Of a stretch of 6,146 nt of DNA, positions 1-5,702 are shown piece after piece. The stretch covers positions 1 through 6,146 of the forward strand of contig JANRBC010000054.1 of assembly GCA_030727685.1 (NCBI GenBank), given 5' to 3'. This stretch comes from Ilumatobacteraceae bacterium (GTDB taxonomy: Bacteria; Actinomycetota; Acidimicrobiia; Acidimicrobiales; Ilumatobacteraceae). Each line of letters opens with the position of its first letter. Positions within the stretch are counted from its first letter, which is position 1. The notes below the pieces were generated by a model, which was not told where the DNA came from, did no database searches, and worked only from the letters and a program-made list of their open reading frames with translations. A program made the translations under genes and the position numbers.

Positions 1-845
1 TCAAAACCAAGTGTGCTCTGGTCGACAATAAAAATCGAAGAGTCGTCCAACCTCGAATATGACGTCATTGATTCCGTCCGAGCTAATAGTTCGTATTTAT
101 TATCCGAAAAAATCTGTGAATAAAACTTTGCTTCAAGGGCAGCACCTGTTACCGAAATCTGAGAACCAATAATCTTCAAACTTAGATTTAAACGGTCAAG
201 ACAATGAGCAAATGTCTTTAACTCTTCTAATCCTTGAGCAGCCTCAGACCGACTAGGCCGAAAGATGGAAACTAACGAAACTGAATTTCGTCCATCAAAG
301 TTACGTTTAGGAACTGCGAAAAAGTTGAGATTAAGACTTCCAATCGGGACGAATCGATCTTTAAATTTAGAGCTGAAAGAAGTTGCTGTTGATTGCCCAA
401 GCGAAAAATATGAATCGACATACTCGTATTCCCTCGTACCTATTAGATTTGTTTCACCACCTGGACTATCGGCGATGCGCCAGCCGTTTTGAATGAGGGC
501 GACTTTGTAGGTGACATTTGGGCGGCGCTTGAGTTGCCACAATGTGTGATTGTTGTCAGTGCGCGAGAGAATTAGTTTTGGCTTAACGAAATCGATGTAC
601 GCCTCGAGATACGCGACAGCACCGAGGTGAATTTTCGGCAAAGCACGCAACAGCGCAAACATGTTGACGCTCTCGCCACGAATCTCCATGATGTGCGGAT
701 TGTGATGCGCAAACATCTCGTCAAGCGGGCTCGCAGTGCCACGATCGATAATCAGCAAACTCGCACGCGACGGCCGACGCCAAACGCGCTTGGTGTTTCG
801 AAAATACTTAAACGCCCGCTGCAAAAACTGCAGGAAAGCCTTCAT
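1..845 (-). CDS. Putative surface carbohydrate (polysaccharide) biosynthesis protein, GT-B-like, 3' end missing
   Basis: An open frame reads without a stop from ATG 845-843 to the window edge, giving 281 residues of an incomplete protein. The start is well bounded: the nfuA stop TAG lies in the same frame three codons upstream, and the two codons between (TTA, GCG) are not starts. There is no clear Shine-Dalgarno, so translation may be coupled to nfuA. No signal peptide or membrane segment is seen; the N-terminus (about 1-27) is basic. Motifs recall the poorly characterised surface carbohydrate biosynthesis proteins of capsule, O-antigen and sugar-glycan loci: KPKLIL with DNN (88-99), IQNGW (118-122), an IGSLN turn (168-172) and VDQSTLGF (274-281), which resembles the STLGYE signature of nucleotide-sugar-binding GT-B folds. 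The next codon begins GA, compatible with E. Substrate and acceptor cannot be told. The family call is from motif memory; a generic glycosyltransferase or glycan-export protein is the alternative. GC drops along the gene. Confidence 0.55.
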   Translation of the reverse strand, partial: MKAFLQFLQRAFKYFRNTKRVWRRPSRASLLIIDRGTASPLDEMFAHHNPHIMEIRGESVNMFALLRALPKIHLGAVAYLEAYIDFVKPKLILSRTDNNHTLWQLKRRPNVTYKVALIQNGWRIADSPGGETNLIGTREYEYVDSYFSLGQSTATSFSSKFKDRFVPIGSLNLNFFAVPKRNFDGRNSVSLVSIFRPSRSEAAQGLEELKTFAHCLDRLNLSLKIIGSQISVTGAALEAKFYSQIFSDNKYELLARTESMTSYSRLDDSSIFIVDQSTLGF

Positions 846-851
846 CGCTAA

Positions 852-1508
852 CTACGAATAATACGGATTCGCGCCAGTCGAATGATCCGTAATATCGCGC
901 ACTCGCGTAATCGCTGGCACCTGCTCGACCAACATCGTCTGCACACCCTCAAGCATTGTCTGGCGCGACATCGAGCAACCGTGACAACCGCCGCCCATCG
1001 TGAAATACGCGGTGCCTTCTTTATCGTGCCCTGCAAAAGTAACAAATCCGCCGTGCGCCGACAACGCCGGATTGACGTCATTGAACACAATCGCCTCAAT
1101 CTGCGCCGAAATCTCATCATCGGCGACGAGCCCTTCAAAACTCGCCTTCAGCGGCTTATTCGGATTGCGAATCAACAAACCCTTGGCGTCATCATGGTCG
1201 AGCTCTGCGCCGCGCAAAAGATCTAAATCTTTCGCACCAATAATTATCTTCAACCCATTAATCGTGCGAACTTCATCTGTAAACGCCGCCTTCACAAACT
1301 CATCAAAAACCAAGTCGTAGCGAAAATCTTCACCAGGGCCCGACAAAATCTCAAGACGCAAACCAAGACGCTCACGCTCAGACTCGGCATCGCGCAACTC
1401 AATCAACTTTGCATGCGCAACAGGCGTGATCGTAACAATCGTGTCGCCAGACGCCGGCGCAGAACTAACAACAGGCGACGAACCTGCGAGGGGGCTAACT
1501 TGACTCAT
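852..1508 (-). CDS. nfuA: NfuA-like iron-sulfur cluster carrier: degenerate A-type domain plus Nfu domain
   Basis: This 218-residue protein should carry and deliver [4Fe-4S] clusters to apo-enzymes in the cytoplasm, as NfuA does in other bacteria. Residues 1-21 are a Ser/Ala/Pro-rich tail. Residues 22-118 resemble an A-type (HesB/IscA) scaffold, opening with TITPVAHAKL and ending IRNPNKP. It has no cysteines at all, so it is a degenerate A-type domain, as in E. coli NfuA. Residues 130-205 form the Nfu (NifU C-terminal) domain, with NPALSAHGG (147-154) and the cluster-binding GGGCHGC (172-178). C175 and C178 are the only cysteines in the protein, so a bridging cluster would need a dimer. It is slightly longer than E. 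coli NfuA (191 residues). ATG 1508 has no good Shine-Dalgarno; an AGGTAG further upstream is too distant. The gene is divergent from the thiamine operon and lies 6 bases ahead of the glycan gene. The two-domain architecture is clear; in vivo client enzymes are unknown. Confidence 0.87.
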   Translation of the reverse strand: MSQVSPLAGSSPVVSSAPASGDTIVTITPVAHAKLIELRDAESERERLGLRLEILSGPGEDFRYDLVFDEFVKAAFTDEVRTINGLKIIIGAKDLDLLRGAELDHDDAKGLLIRNPNKPLKASFEGLVADDEISAQIEAIVFNDVNPALSAHGGFVTFAGHDKEGTAYFTMGGGCHGCSMSRQTMLEGVQTMLVEQVPAITRVRDITDHSTGANPYYS

Positions 1509-1576
1509 TGAATAATCAGGCTACCTGCGCTCGCACCGCGCAACTTGCAATGACCGCACACTCACGACACTCAAGT

Positions 1577-1585
1577 TGTTATAGT
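1577..1585 (+). promoter_or_regulatory. Extended -10 promoter of the thiamine operon
   Basis: TGTTATAGT fits the extended -10 pattern TGnTATAnT with one mismatch. No convincing -35 box lies 16-18 bases upstream, which is normal for extended -10 promoters. Transcription would start near 1591-1593, only a few bases before the riboswitch aptamer. That placement is the main support for this call. The 8-base palindrome GTGATCAC (1584-1591) overlaps its end and could be an operator, but one short palindrome is weak evidence. Confidence 0.5.
1578..1583 (-). promoter_or_regulatory. Possible -10 box for nfuA, overlapping the thi promoter
   Basis: On the minus strand the same bases read TATAAC, a reasonable -10 hexamer. 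Transcription would begin about 60 bases upstream of the nfuA start. No good -35 is seen. If real, the two divergent promoters share their -10 region and would compete for RNA polymerase. Confidence is low because AT-rich hexamers occur by chance. Confidence 0.25.
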
Positions 1586-1594
1586 GATCACACA

Positions 1595-1686
1595 CGCACG
1601 GGGAGTCCACTGGTTCGGTGGGCTGAGAGGGTGGCCGCCACCACCGACCCGCACACCTGATCTGGGTAATGCCAGCGGAGGAAGCG
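1595..1686 (+). promoter_or_regulatory. TPP (THI-box) riboswitch
   Basis: The conserved core is nearly complete: CGGGGAG (1599-1605), CTGAGA (1623-1628), ACCC (1647-1650), ACCTGATCTGG (1655-1665) and TAATGCCAGCG (1667-1677). Stems that can be drawn by eye are P2 (GGG near 1601-1603 with CCC 1648-1650), P3 (GTCCAC 1605-1610 with GTGGGC 1618-1623, 7-base loop), an optional P3a (GGTGG 1630-1634 with CCACC 1638-1642) and P5 (CTGG 1662-1665 with CCAG 1672-1675). P1 is very short, perhaps CGC 1595-1597 with GCG 1684-1686. The aptamer's 3' end contains the thiN Shine-Dalgarno and the thiN ATG follows 3 bases later. No terminator hairpin or U-tract follows. Binding of thiamine pyrophosphate should therefore hide the ribosome binding site and lower translation of thiN and the coupled genes. 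The aptamer identity is very secure; the mechanism is inferred. Confidence 0.97.
1677..1682 (+). promoter_or_regulatory. thiN ribosome binding site inside the riboswitch
   Basis: GGAGGA is a near-perfect Shine-Dalgarno, 7 bases before ATG 1690. It sits in the conserved 3' segment of the TPP aptamer and so decides both the start codon and the likely mode of control. It is the only strong Shine-Dalgarno in the window. Confidence 0.85.
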
Positions 1687-1689
1687 ATT

Positions 1690-2352
1690 ATGCCCAACAC
1701 ATCTCTAATTTTTAGCGGCGGTCTCACACCAAACGACGCCACGCTCGAGATTGCGCGCACGATTCAAAATGTAGATCTCGTCATCGCCGCCGACTCGGGC
1801 CTTCACACGGCCCAAAAACTCAACATGCATGTCGACTTCGTGGTCGGCGATTTCGACTCAGTGGATGCATCTGCGCTCGCCCGCGCCACATCCGCGCACA
1901 CCCAAGCCATTCGCCACAGCGCAGACAAAGACTTCACTGATCTCGAGTCAGCGCTGTTACTCGCCGTCGACAAAAACTCACAACACATCATCATCGTCAC
2001 TGCTGGCGGTGGCAGGCTCGACCACCAATTCGGTTTTATTGCCGCGATGTTTAACCCGAAATTACGCAACTGCAAAGTTGAGGCACTGTGGCAAAACAAT
2101 CGACTCTTCGCCTTGCAAGGCCCAGCAAATTGCGACATCGCAACACAAGTCGGCGACACAGTTGCAATACAAAGCTTCAGCGACAAATCAGAAAAAATCT
2201 CAACTACTGGCCTGCAATGGCAACTCACCAACGAATCGCTCAATAATTTCGAGACACGCGGTGTAAGCAACATCGCAACCAAAGAACAAGTTTCAGTCTC
2301 AGTTGAACTCGGTCAATTACTAGTTATTCATCAACCAAAGGGCACATCATGA
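1690..2352 (+). CDS. thiN: Thiamine pyrophosphokinase (thiamine diphosphokinase)
   Basis: The enzyme transfers pyrophosphate from ATP to thiamine, giving TPP and AMP in one step. The 220-residue product is of normal family length. The N-terminal catalytic domain carries AADSG (33-37), GDFDS (53-57), KDFTD (80-84) and GGGRLDH (106-112), matching the substrate- and metal-binding motifs of the family. The C-terminal thiamine-binding beta domain has TGLQW (173-177) and GVSN (191-194). I chose ATG 1690 because it has the GGAGGA site 7 bases upstream. An in-frame ATG at 1669 lies in the P5 loop of the riboswitch, has no ribosome binding site and would add seven residues (MPAEEAI) with no family counterpart. 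The stop overlaps the thiB start (ATGA, 2349-2352), pointing to translational coupling. Sitting first in a TPP-repressed operon with a transporter, it fits thiamine salvage. Confidence 0.95.
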   Translation: MPNTSLIFSGGLTPNDATLEIARTIQNVDLVIAADSGLHTAQKLNMHVDFVVGDFDSVDASALARATSAHTQAIRHSADKDFTDLESALLLAVDKNSQHIIIVTAGGGRLDHQFGFIAAMFNPKLRNCKVEALWQNNRLFALQGPANCDIATQVGDTVAIQSFSDKSEKISTTGLQWQLTNESLNNFETRGVSNIATKEQVSVSVELGQLLVIHQPKGTS

Positions 2353-3485
2353 ACCTCACTAAAACCAAAAAAACTACAAAACTGTTTACAATTATTTTGG
2401 CCGCATCACTTCTAGCCGGCGCTTGCAGCAATAATCAGTCAACTGACTCCGATGACACCTCAGGTCAAACAGAGACACCAACCGACGATTCGACAACTGA
2501 ATCAAAGACCTCTGAAAAAGTCACACTCACACTTCTCGCCTACGACTCATTCACTCCGTCGCCAAATATTTTTGACGACTTCACCGCACAAACCGGCATC
2601 AATGTCGAGATCAGTCTTGGCGGTGATGCCGGAGAACTCGTAACTAAAGCTGGTCTCACATCTGGCAATCCAGAAGCAGATGTTTTATGGGGCGTCGACA
2701 ACACACTTCTTTCGCGAGCAACATCAAAAAATATTTTCACGCCATACGCGACAAAAAATCTCGCCGACCTCGACGAGTCAGCACGCAAACTCGTGCCGAA
2801 CAACGAAGCAACGCCAGTCGATACTGGTGACGTTTGCATCAACTACGACGTCAACTGGTTCAAACAACGCAATCTCGCACCACCACTCACGCTGCGCGCA
2901 CTAACTTCGTCAAACTACGCGAACCTGCTCGTCGTGCCGAGCCCAGTTAGTTCATCACCTGGTTTGGCATTCATGCTCGCAACAATCGCCGAATTCGGCC
3001 AAGACGGTTGGGGTGATTATTGGAAATCGCTCAAACAAAACGGCACCCTCATCGTTAGCGACTGGACGACCGCCTACTACACAGAATTCTCTGGTTCATC
3101 TGGCAAAGGCGATCGACCAATCGTCGTCAGCTACGGATCAAGCCCACCCGCCGAAATGATTTTCGCGAACCCACGCCCGACGACGGCCCCAACTGCAGTT
3201 GCTGCTCTGACATGTTTCAGGCAAGTTGAGTTCGCAGGCATTCTTCGCGGCACAAAACACGAACGTGAAGCACAACTGTTAATCGACTATCTGACCGACA
3301 TCAAATTTCAAGAAGATCTGCCGCTAACACTTTTCGTCTACCCTGCAAATACCAAAGCCAATTTGCCAGAAGACTTTGTCAAATACTCGCTACGACCAGA
3401 GTCGCCGCTGCAACTTGACCCAGACCTCATCTCGAACAACCTTCTTTTCTGGCTAGACGAATTCACCAACATCGTTCTTCGTTAA
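2349..3485 (+). CDS. thiB: Thiamine ABC transporter substrate-binding lipoprotein
   Basis: This 378-residue protein should capture thiamine (possibly TMP and TPP) outside the membrane and hand it to ThiP. The N-terminus is a lipoprotein signal: basic residues to 11, a hydrophobic core 12-23, then LAGAC with the lipidated cysteine at 26. A Ser/Thr/Asp/Glu-rich linker of about 30 residues follows, a tether typical of Gram-positive-type lipoproteins. The mature part has ThiB/TbpA-type motifs: AYDSFTPS (64-71), GGDAGEL (91-97), PEADVLWGVDN (108-118), DTGDVCINYD (158-167), VPSPVSSSPG (196-205), SDWTTAYYTEF (237-247) and SYGSSPPAE (261-269). A weak Shine-Dalgarno, AAAGGG (2337-2342), lies 6 bases upstream of the ATG, which overlaps the thiN stop. 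The neighbours ThiP and ThiQ complete the importer. A related iron- or putrescine-type binding protein is unlikely given these motifs and the riboswitch. Confidence 0.93.
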   Translation: MNLTKTKKTTKLFTIILAASLLAGACSNNQSTDSDDTSGQTETPTDDSTTESKTSEKVTLTLLAYDSFTPSPNIFDDFTAQTGINVEISLGGDAGELVTKAGLTSGNPEADVLWGVDNTLLSRATSKNIFTPYATKNLADLDESARKLVPNNEATPVDTGDVCINYDVNWFKQRNLAPPLTLRALTSSNYANLLVVPSPVSSSPGLAFMLATIAEFGQDGWGDYWKSLKQNGTLIVSDWTTAYYTEFSGSSGKGDRPIVVSYGSSPPAEMIFANPRPTTAPTAVAALTCFRQVEFAGILRGTKHEREAQLLIDYLTDIKFQEDLPLTLFVYPANTKANLPEDFVKYSLRPESPLQLDPDLISNNLLFWLDEFTNIVLR

Positions 3486-3490
3486 TCTTC

Positions 3491-5074
3491 GTGACGACTA
3501 TTTATAATCGCAGTCAAGCCATTTATTGGCTGGCGATCGCGCCAATAGTCGCCATAGTTATTTTTGTTATTGCACCAGTTTTCAACATTTTTGTTTCATC
3601 ACTGCAGTTCGAGTCATTAAACCTTCTGCGCACAGAAGCAATTCGCAACGTTGTCTGGTTTACAACTTGGCAGTCTCTCGTGAGTACTGCATTCACTTTG
3701 GTTATTGCCCTACCGCTGGCATTCGTCACGGCAAATTTCAAATTTAAGGCTCAACGCCTGACAACAAGCCTGATCAGCTTGCCGTTTATTTTGCCGAGCA
3801 TCGTGGTCGGTGTCGCATTTCTGCAAATTTTGCCAAACAACTTTCATCGCACAGCATTTGCACTCATCTTGGCTCACACTTATTTCAATTTTGGTTTTAC
3901 CTCACGTCTAATAACCGCGCGTTGGCTACAAATTGATCCGCATCTTGACGATGCTGCACGAACTCTCGGTGCATCACCTTTCAAGTTATTCATCACGCTC
4001 ACGATGCCTCTTCTCAGCAAAGCAATCACCAATGCAGCACTCATAGTGTTTACGCTTTGCTTCACTTCATACGGCGTAGTTCGCGTTCTTGGTGGGCCAT
4101 CACGATCAACTCTTGAAACAGAGATCTATTTTCGTGCCATGCAACTTGGCGATGTGTCTGGGGCAATGTTGCTCAGTGCCCTGCAAATAGTGATCATCGT
4201 TTCGCTATTTATCGTGACGACAAGAGCGAGCCGCAACAAATTCAAACAGTCAACTAAACCAACAATCTCACGGCAAAAGTCTCTGCAAACACGCAAGCAA
4301 AAAGTAATAGCCGCAACAATTATTTCAAGCGCCACAGTGTTTGCGATAGTCCCCGTTCTTGCCATCGCGTTCAAATCAATAAACACAAACTCGAGATTTA
4401 CAACCACTGCTTGGCGCACGGTCTTCACCAGCCCCGAAATCACCCAATCAATCACAAAGACTCTTATATATGCAGTTATCGCCATGAGTCTGGCCACACT
4501 TCTCGGCCTGCTCAGTGCCTGCAGCGTCGCCTACAGCAACAACAACTTTCACTTCATCTCTGGTCTCGCAACACTGCCAGTCGTCATCTCGGCCGTCTCA
4601 ATTGGTCTCGGCATCATCATCACCTTCGACACACAACCATTCGACTGGCGCGGTGCTCAATTCATGTTGCCCCTCGCCCACGCGCTCGTCGCATTGCCAC
4701 TTGCTATGCGAGTTATCTTGCCCGTGCTTCAAGCAATCCCTGACTCACTACGCCAGGCATCGAGTGTGCTCGGTGCATCGCCTCGCCAAACTTGGCTCAA
4801 CATCGACTTCAAAATAATTCGTCGTGCCGCTATCTCTGCGGCTGCAATCTCTGCCACTGTTTCAATCGGCGAATTCGGTGCAAGCAGTTTTCTCGCCCGT
4901 CGCGGCGCCGAAACTTTGCCAATCATGATCTCGCGCTTGCTCTCGCGCCCAGGCGACTCACTGCAGTCACAAGCATTCGCTTTGGCAACTCTGCTGGCAA
5001 TCTTCAGTCTGATAGTTATTTTCGTCATCGACTCGTTTGCCAACACCAAATCTGCACGAGATTCTCATGCTTGA
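3491..5074 (+). CDS. thiP: Thiamine ABC transporter permease, two fused permease domains
   Basis: This 527-residue membrane protein forms the channel of the thiamine importer. It is close to the length of E. coli ThiP (536) and has the same duplicated layout. Hydrophobic segments by eye lie near 11-34, 56-81, 92-112, 120-140, 168-195 and 222-243; then a basic linker (about 244-271) leads to the second half, with segments near 272-296, 320-345, 355-380, 390-412, 440-460 and 495-518. Each half has an EAA-type coupling loop that contacts ThiQ: DDAARTLGASPF (153-164) and RQASSVLGASPR (421-432). The two loops share LGASP, consistent with an internal duplication. The start is GTG 3491, 5 bases after the thiB stop, with no Shine-Dalgarno, so translation probably depends on ribosomes coming from thiB. 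The 3' end overlaps thiQ by 8 bases. Confidence 0.94.
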   Translation: MTTIYNRSQAIYWLAIAPIVAIVIFVIAPVFNIFVSSLQFESLNLLRTEAIRNVVWFTTWQSLVSTAFTLVIALPLAFVTANFKFKAQRLTTSLISLPFILPSIVVGVAFLQILPNNFHRTAFALILAHTYFNFGFTSRLITARWLQIDPHLDDAARTLGASPFKLFITLTMPLLSKAITNAALIVFTLCFTSYGVVRVLGGPSRSTLETEIYFRAMQLGDVSGAMLLSALQIVIIVSLFIVTTRASRNKFKQSTKPTISRQKSLQTRKQKVIAATIISSATVFAIVPVLAIAFKSINTNSRFTTTAWRTVFTSPEITQSITKTLIYAVIAMSLATLLGLLSACSVAYSNNNFHFISGLATLPVVISAVSIGLGIIITFDTQPFDWRGAQFMLPLAHALVALPLAMRVILPVLQAIPDSLRQASSVLGASPRQTWLNIDFKIIRRAAISAAAISATVSIGEFGASSFLARRGAETLPIMISRLLSRPGDSLQSQAFALATLLAIFSLIVIFVIDSFANTKSARDSHA

Positions 5075-5699
5075 AATCGACAAAGTCTCAATAATTTATG
5101 ATTCGTCTCAACTCTTCGCCAACCTTTCTCTCACGATCAAACATCACGAGATCGTTGCACTCACCGGCCCAAGCGGTTCGGGCAAAACAACTTTGCTACG
5201 TTGCATCGCGGGTCTCGAATCAATTAGCACAGGTTCAATCCATCTCAATGGTCATGACATCACCGACCAACCAGCCCACCTGCGCAACATCGGCATGGTG
5301 TTTCAAGACAACCAACTGTTTCCGCACCTGACTGTCGGCCAGAATGTTGCATACTCCTTAAAGATCAAACGCACTCCTAAAAAAATTACGGATAATAAAG
5401 TGCGCGAAGTTCTCTCTCTCGTTGGTCTGAATCATCTCATCGACCGAACAGTCACCAATCTTTCAGGTGGCGAAGCGAAACGTGTTGCTGTCGCACGCGC
5501 CTTGATCGCTGAGCCTCAGGTGCTGCTGCTCGACGAACCACTAACCGGCTTAGACATAGAGCTGCACGGTCGCCTGCTCGAAGATCTCGGCAAATTATTG
5601 CGCACTCGCGGCACTACCGTCTTGCATGTCACTCACGACAAAGCCGAAGCATCAGCAATCGCCGACCGAGTGCTCGACTTGCGCCAACTAATCTCATAA
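5067..5699 (+). CDS. thiQ: Thiamine ABC transporter ATP-binding protein
   Basis: This 210-residue ATPase powers thiamine import from the cytoplasmic face of ThiP. All ABC motifs are intact: Walker A GPSGSGKTT (34-42), Q-loop VFQDNQLFPHLT (78-89), signature LSGGEAKRVAVARA (132-145), Walker B VLLLDEP (152-158) with catalytic E157, D-loop TGLD (160-163) and switch histidine H190. The signature has E in place of the commonest Q, a frequent and harmless variant. It lacks a C-terminal regulatory domain, as usual for ThiQ (E. coli 232 residues). I chose ATG 5067 because the protein then opens MLEIDKVS, the normal first beta strand, and the ATG overlaps the thiP stop by 8 bases (ATGCTTGA). An in-frame TTG at 5037 would add ten residues inside thiP and is less likely. 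ThiQ resembles iron and polyamine ATPases; context settles the assignment. Confidence 0.94.
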   Translation: MLEIDKVSIIYDSSQLFANLSLTIKHHEIVALTGPSGSGKTTLLRCIAGLESISTGSIHLNGHDITDQPAHLRNIGMVFQDNQLFPHLTVGQNVAYSLKIKRTPKKITDNKVREVLSLVGLNHLIDRTVTNLSGGEAKRVAVARALIAEPQVLLLDEPLTGLDIELHGRLLEDLGKLLRTRGTTVLHVTHDKAEASAIADRVLDLRQLIS

Positions 5700-5702
5700 T
5701 TC

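Noticed and set aside
265..492. 75-codon plus-strand open frame near the left edge
   Set aside because: It lies opposite the continuous 281-codon minus-strand frame, which has recognisable motifs and a bounded start.
819..835. Small inverted repeat CTGCA/TGCAG near the start of the glycan gene
   Set aside because: A 5-base stem with a 5-base loop inside a coding region is within chance expectation and lacks a U-tract.
882..1320. Two overlapping plus-strand open frames of 106-114 codons opposite nfuA
   Set aside because: Low-complexity basic products antisense to a confidently identified gene, with no start signals.
1669..1689. In-frame upstream ATG giving thiN seven extra residues
   Set aside because: It lies in the P5 loop of the TPP aptamer, has no ribosome binding site, and the family motifs begin well after ATG 1690, which has a near-perfect Shine-Dalgarno.
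1803..2282. 159-codon open frame on the minus strand inside thiN
   Set aside because: It is fully antisense to a gene with clear family motifs and encodes no recognisable domain; it is a by-product of codon bias.
4126..4497. 123-codon minus-strand open frame inside thiP, with hydrophobic stretches
   Set aside because: It is antisense to membrane-segment codons, which often produce hydrophobic reverse frames; no start signal or family resemblance.
5037..5066. TTG start extending thiQ by ten residues into thiP
   Set aside because: ATG 5067 gives the normal ABC ATPase N-terminus and a typical short stop-start overlap.
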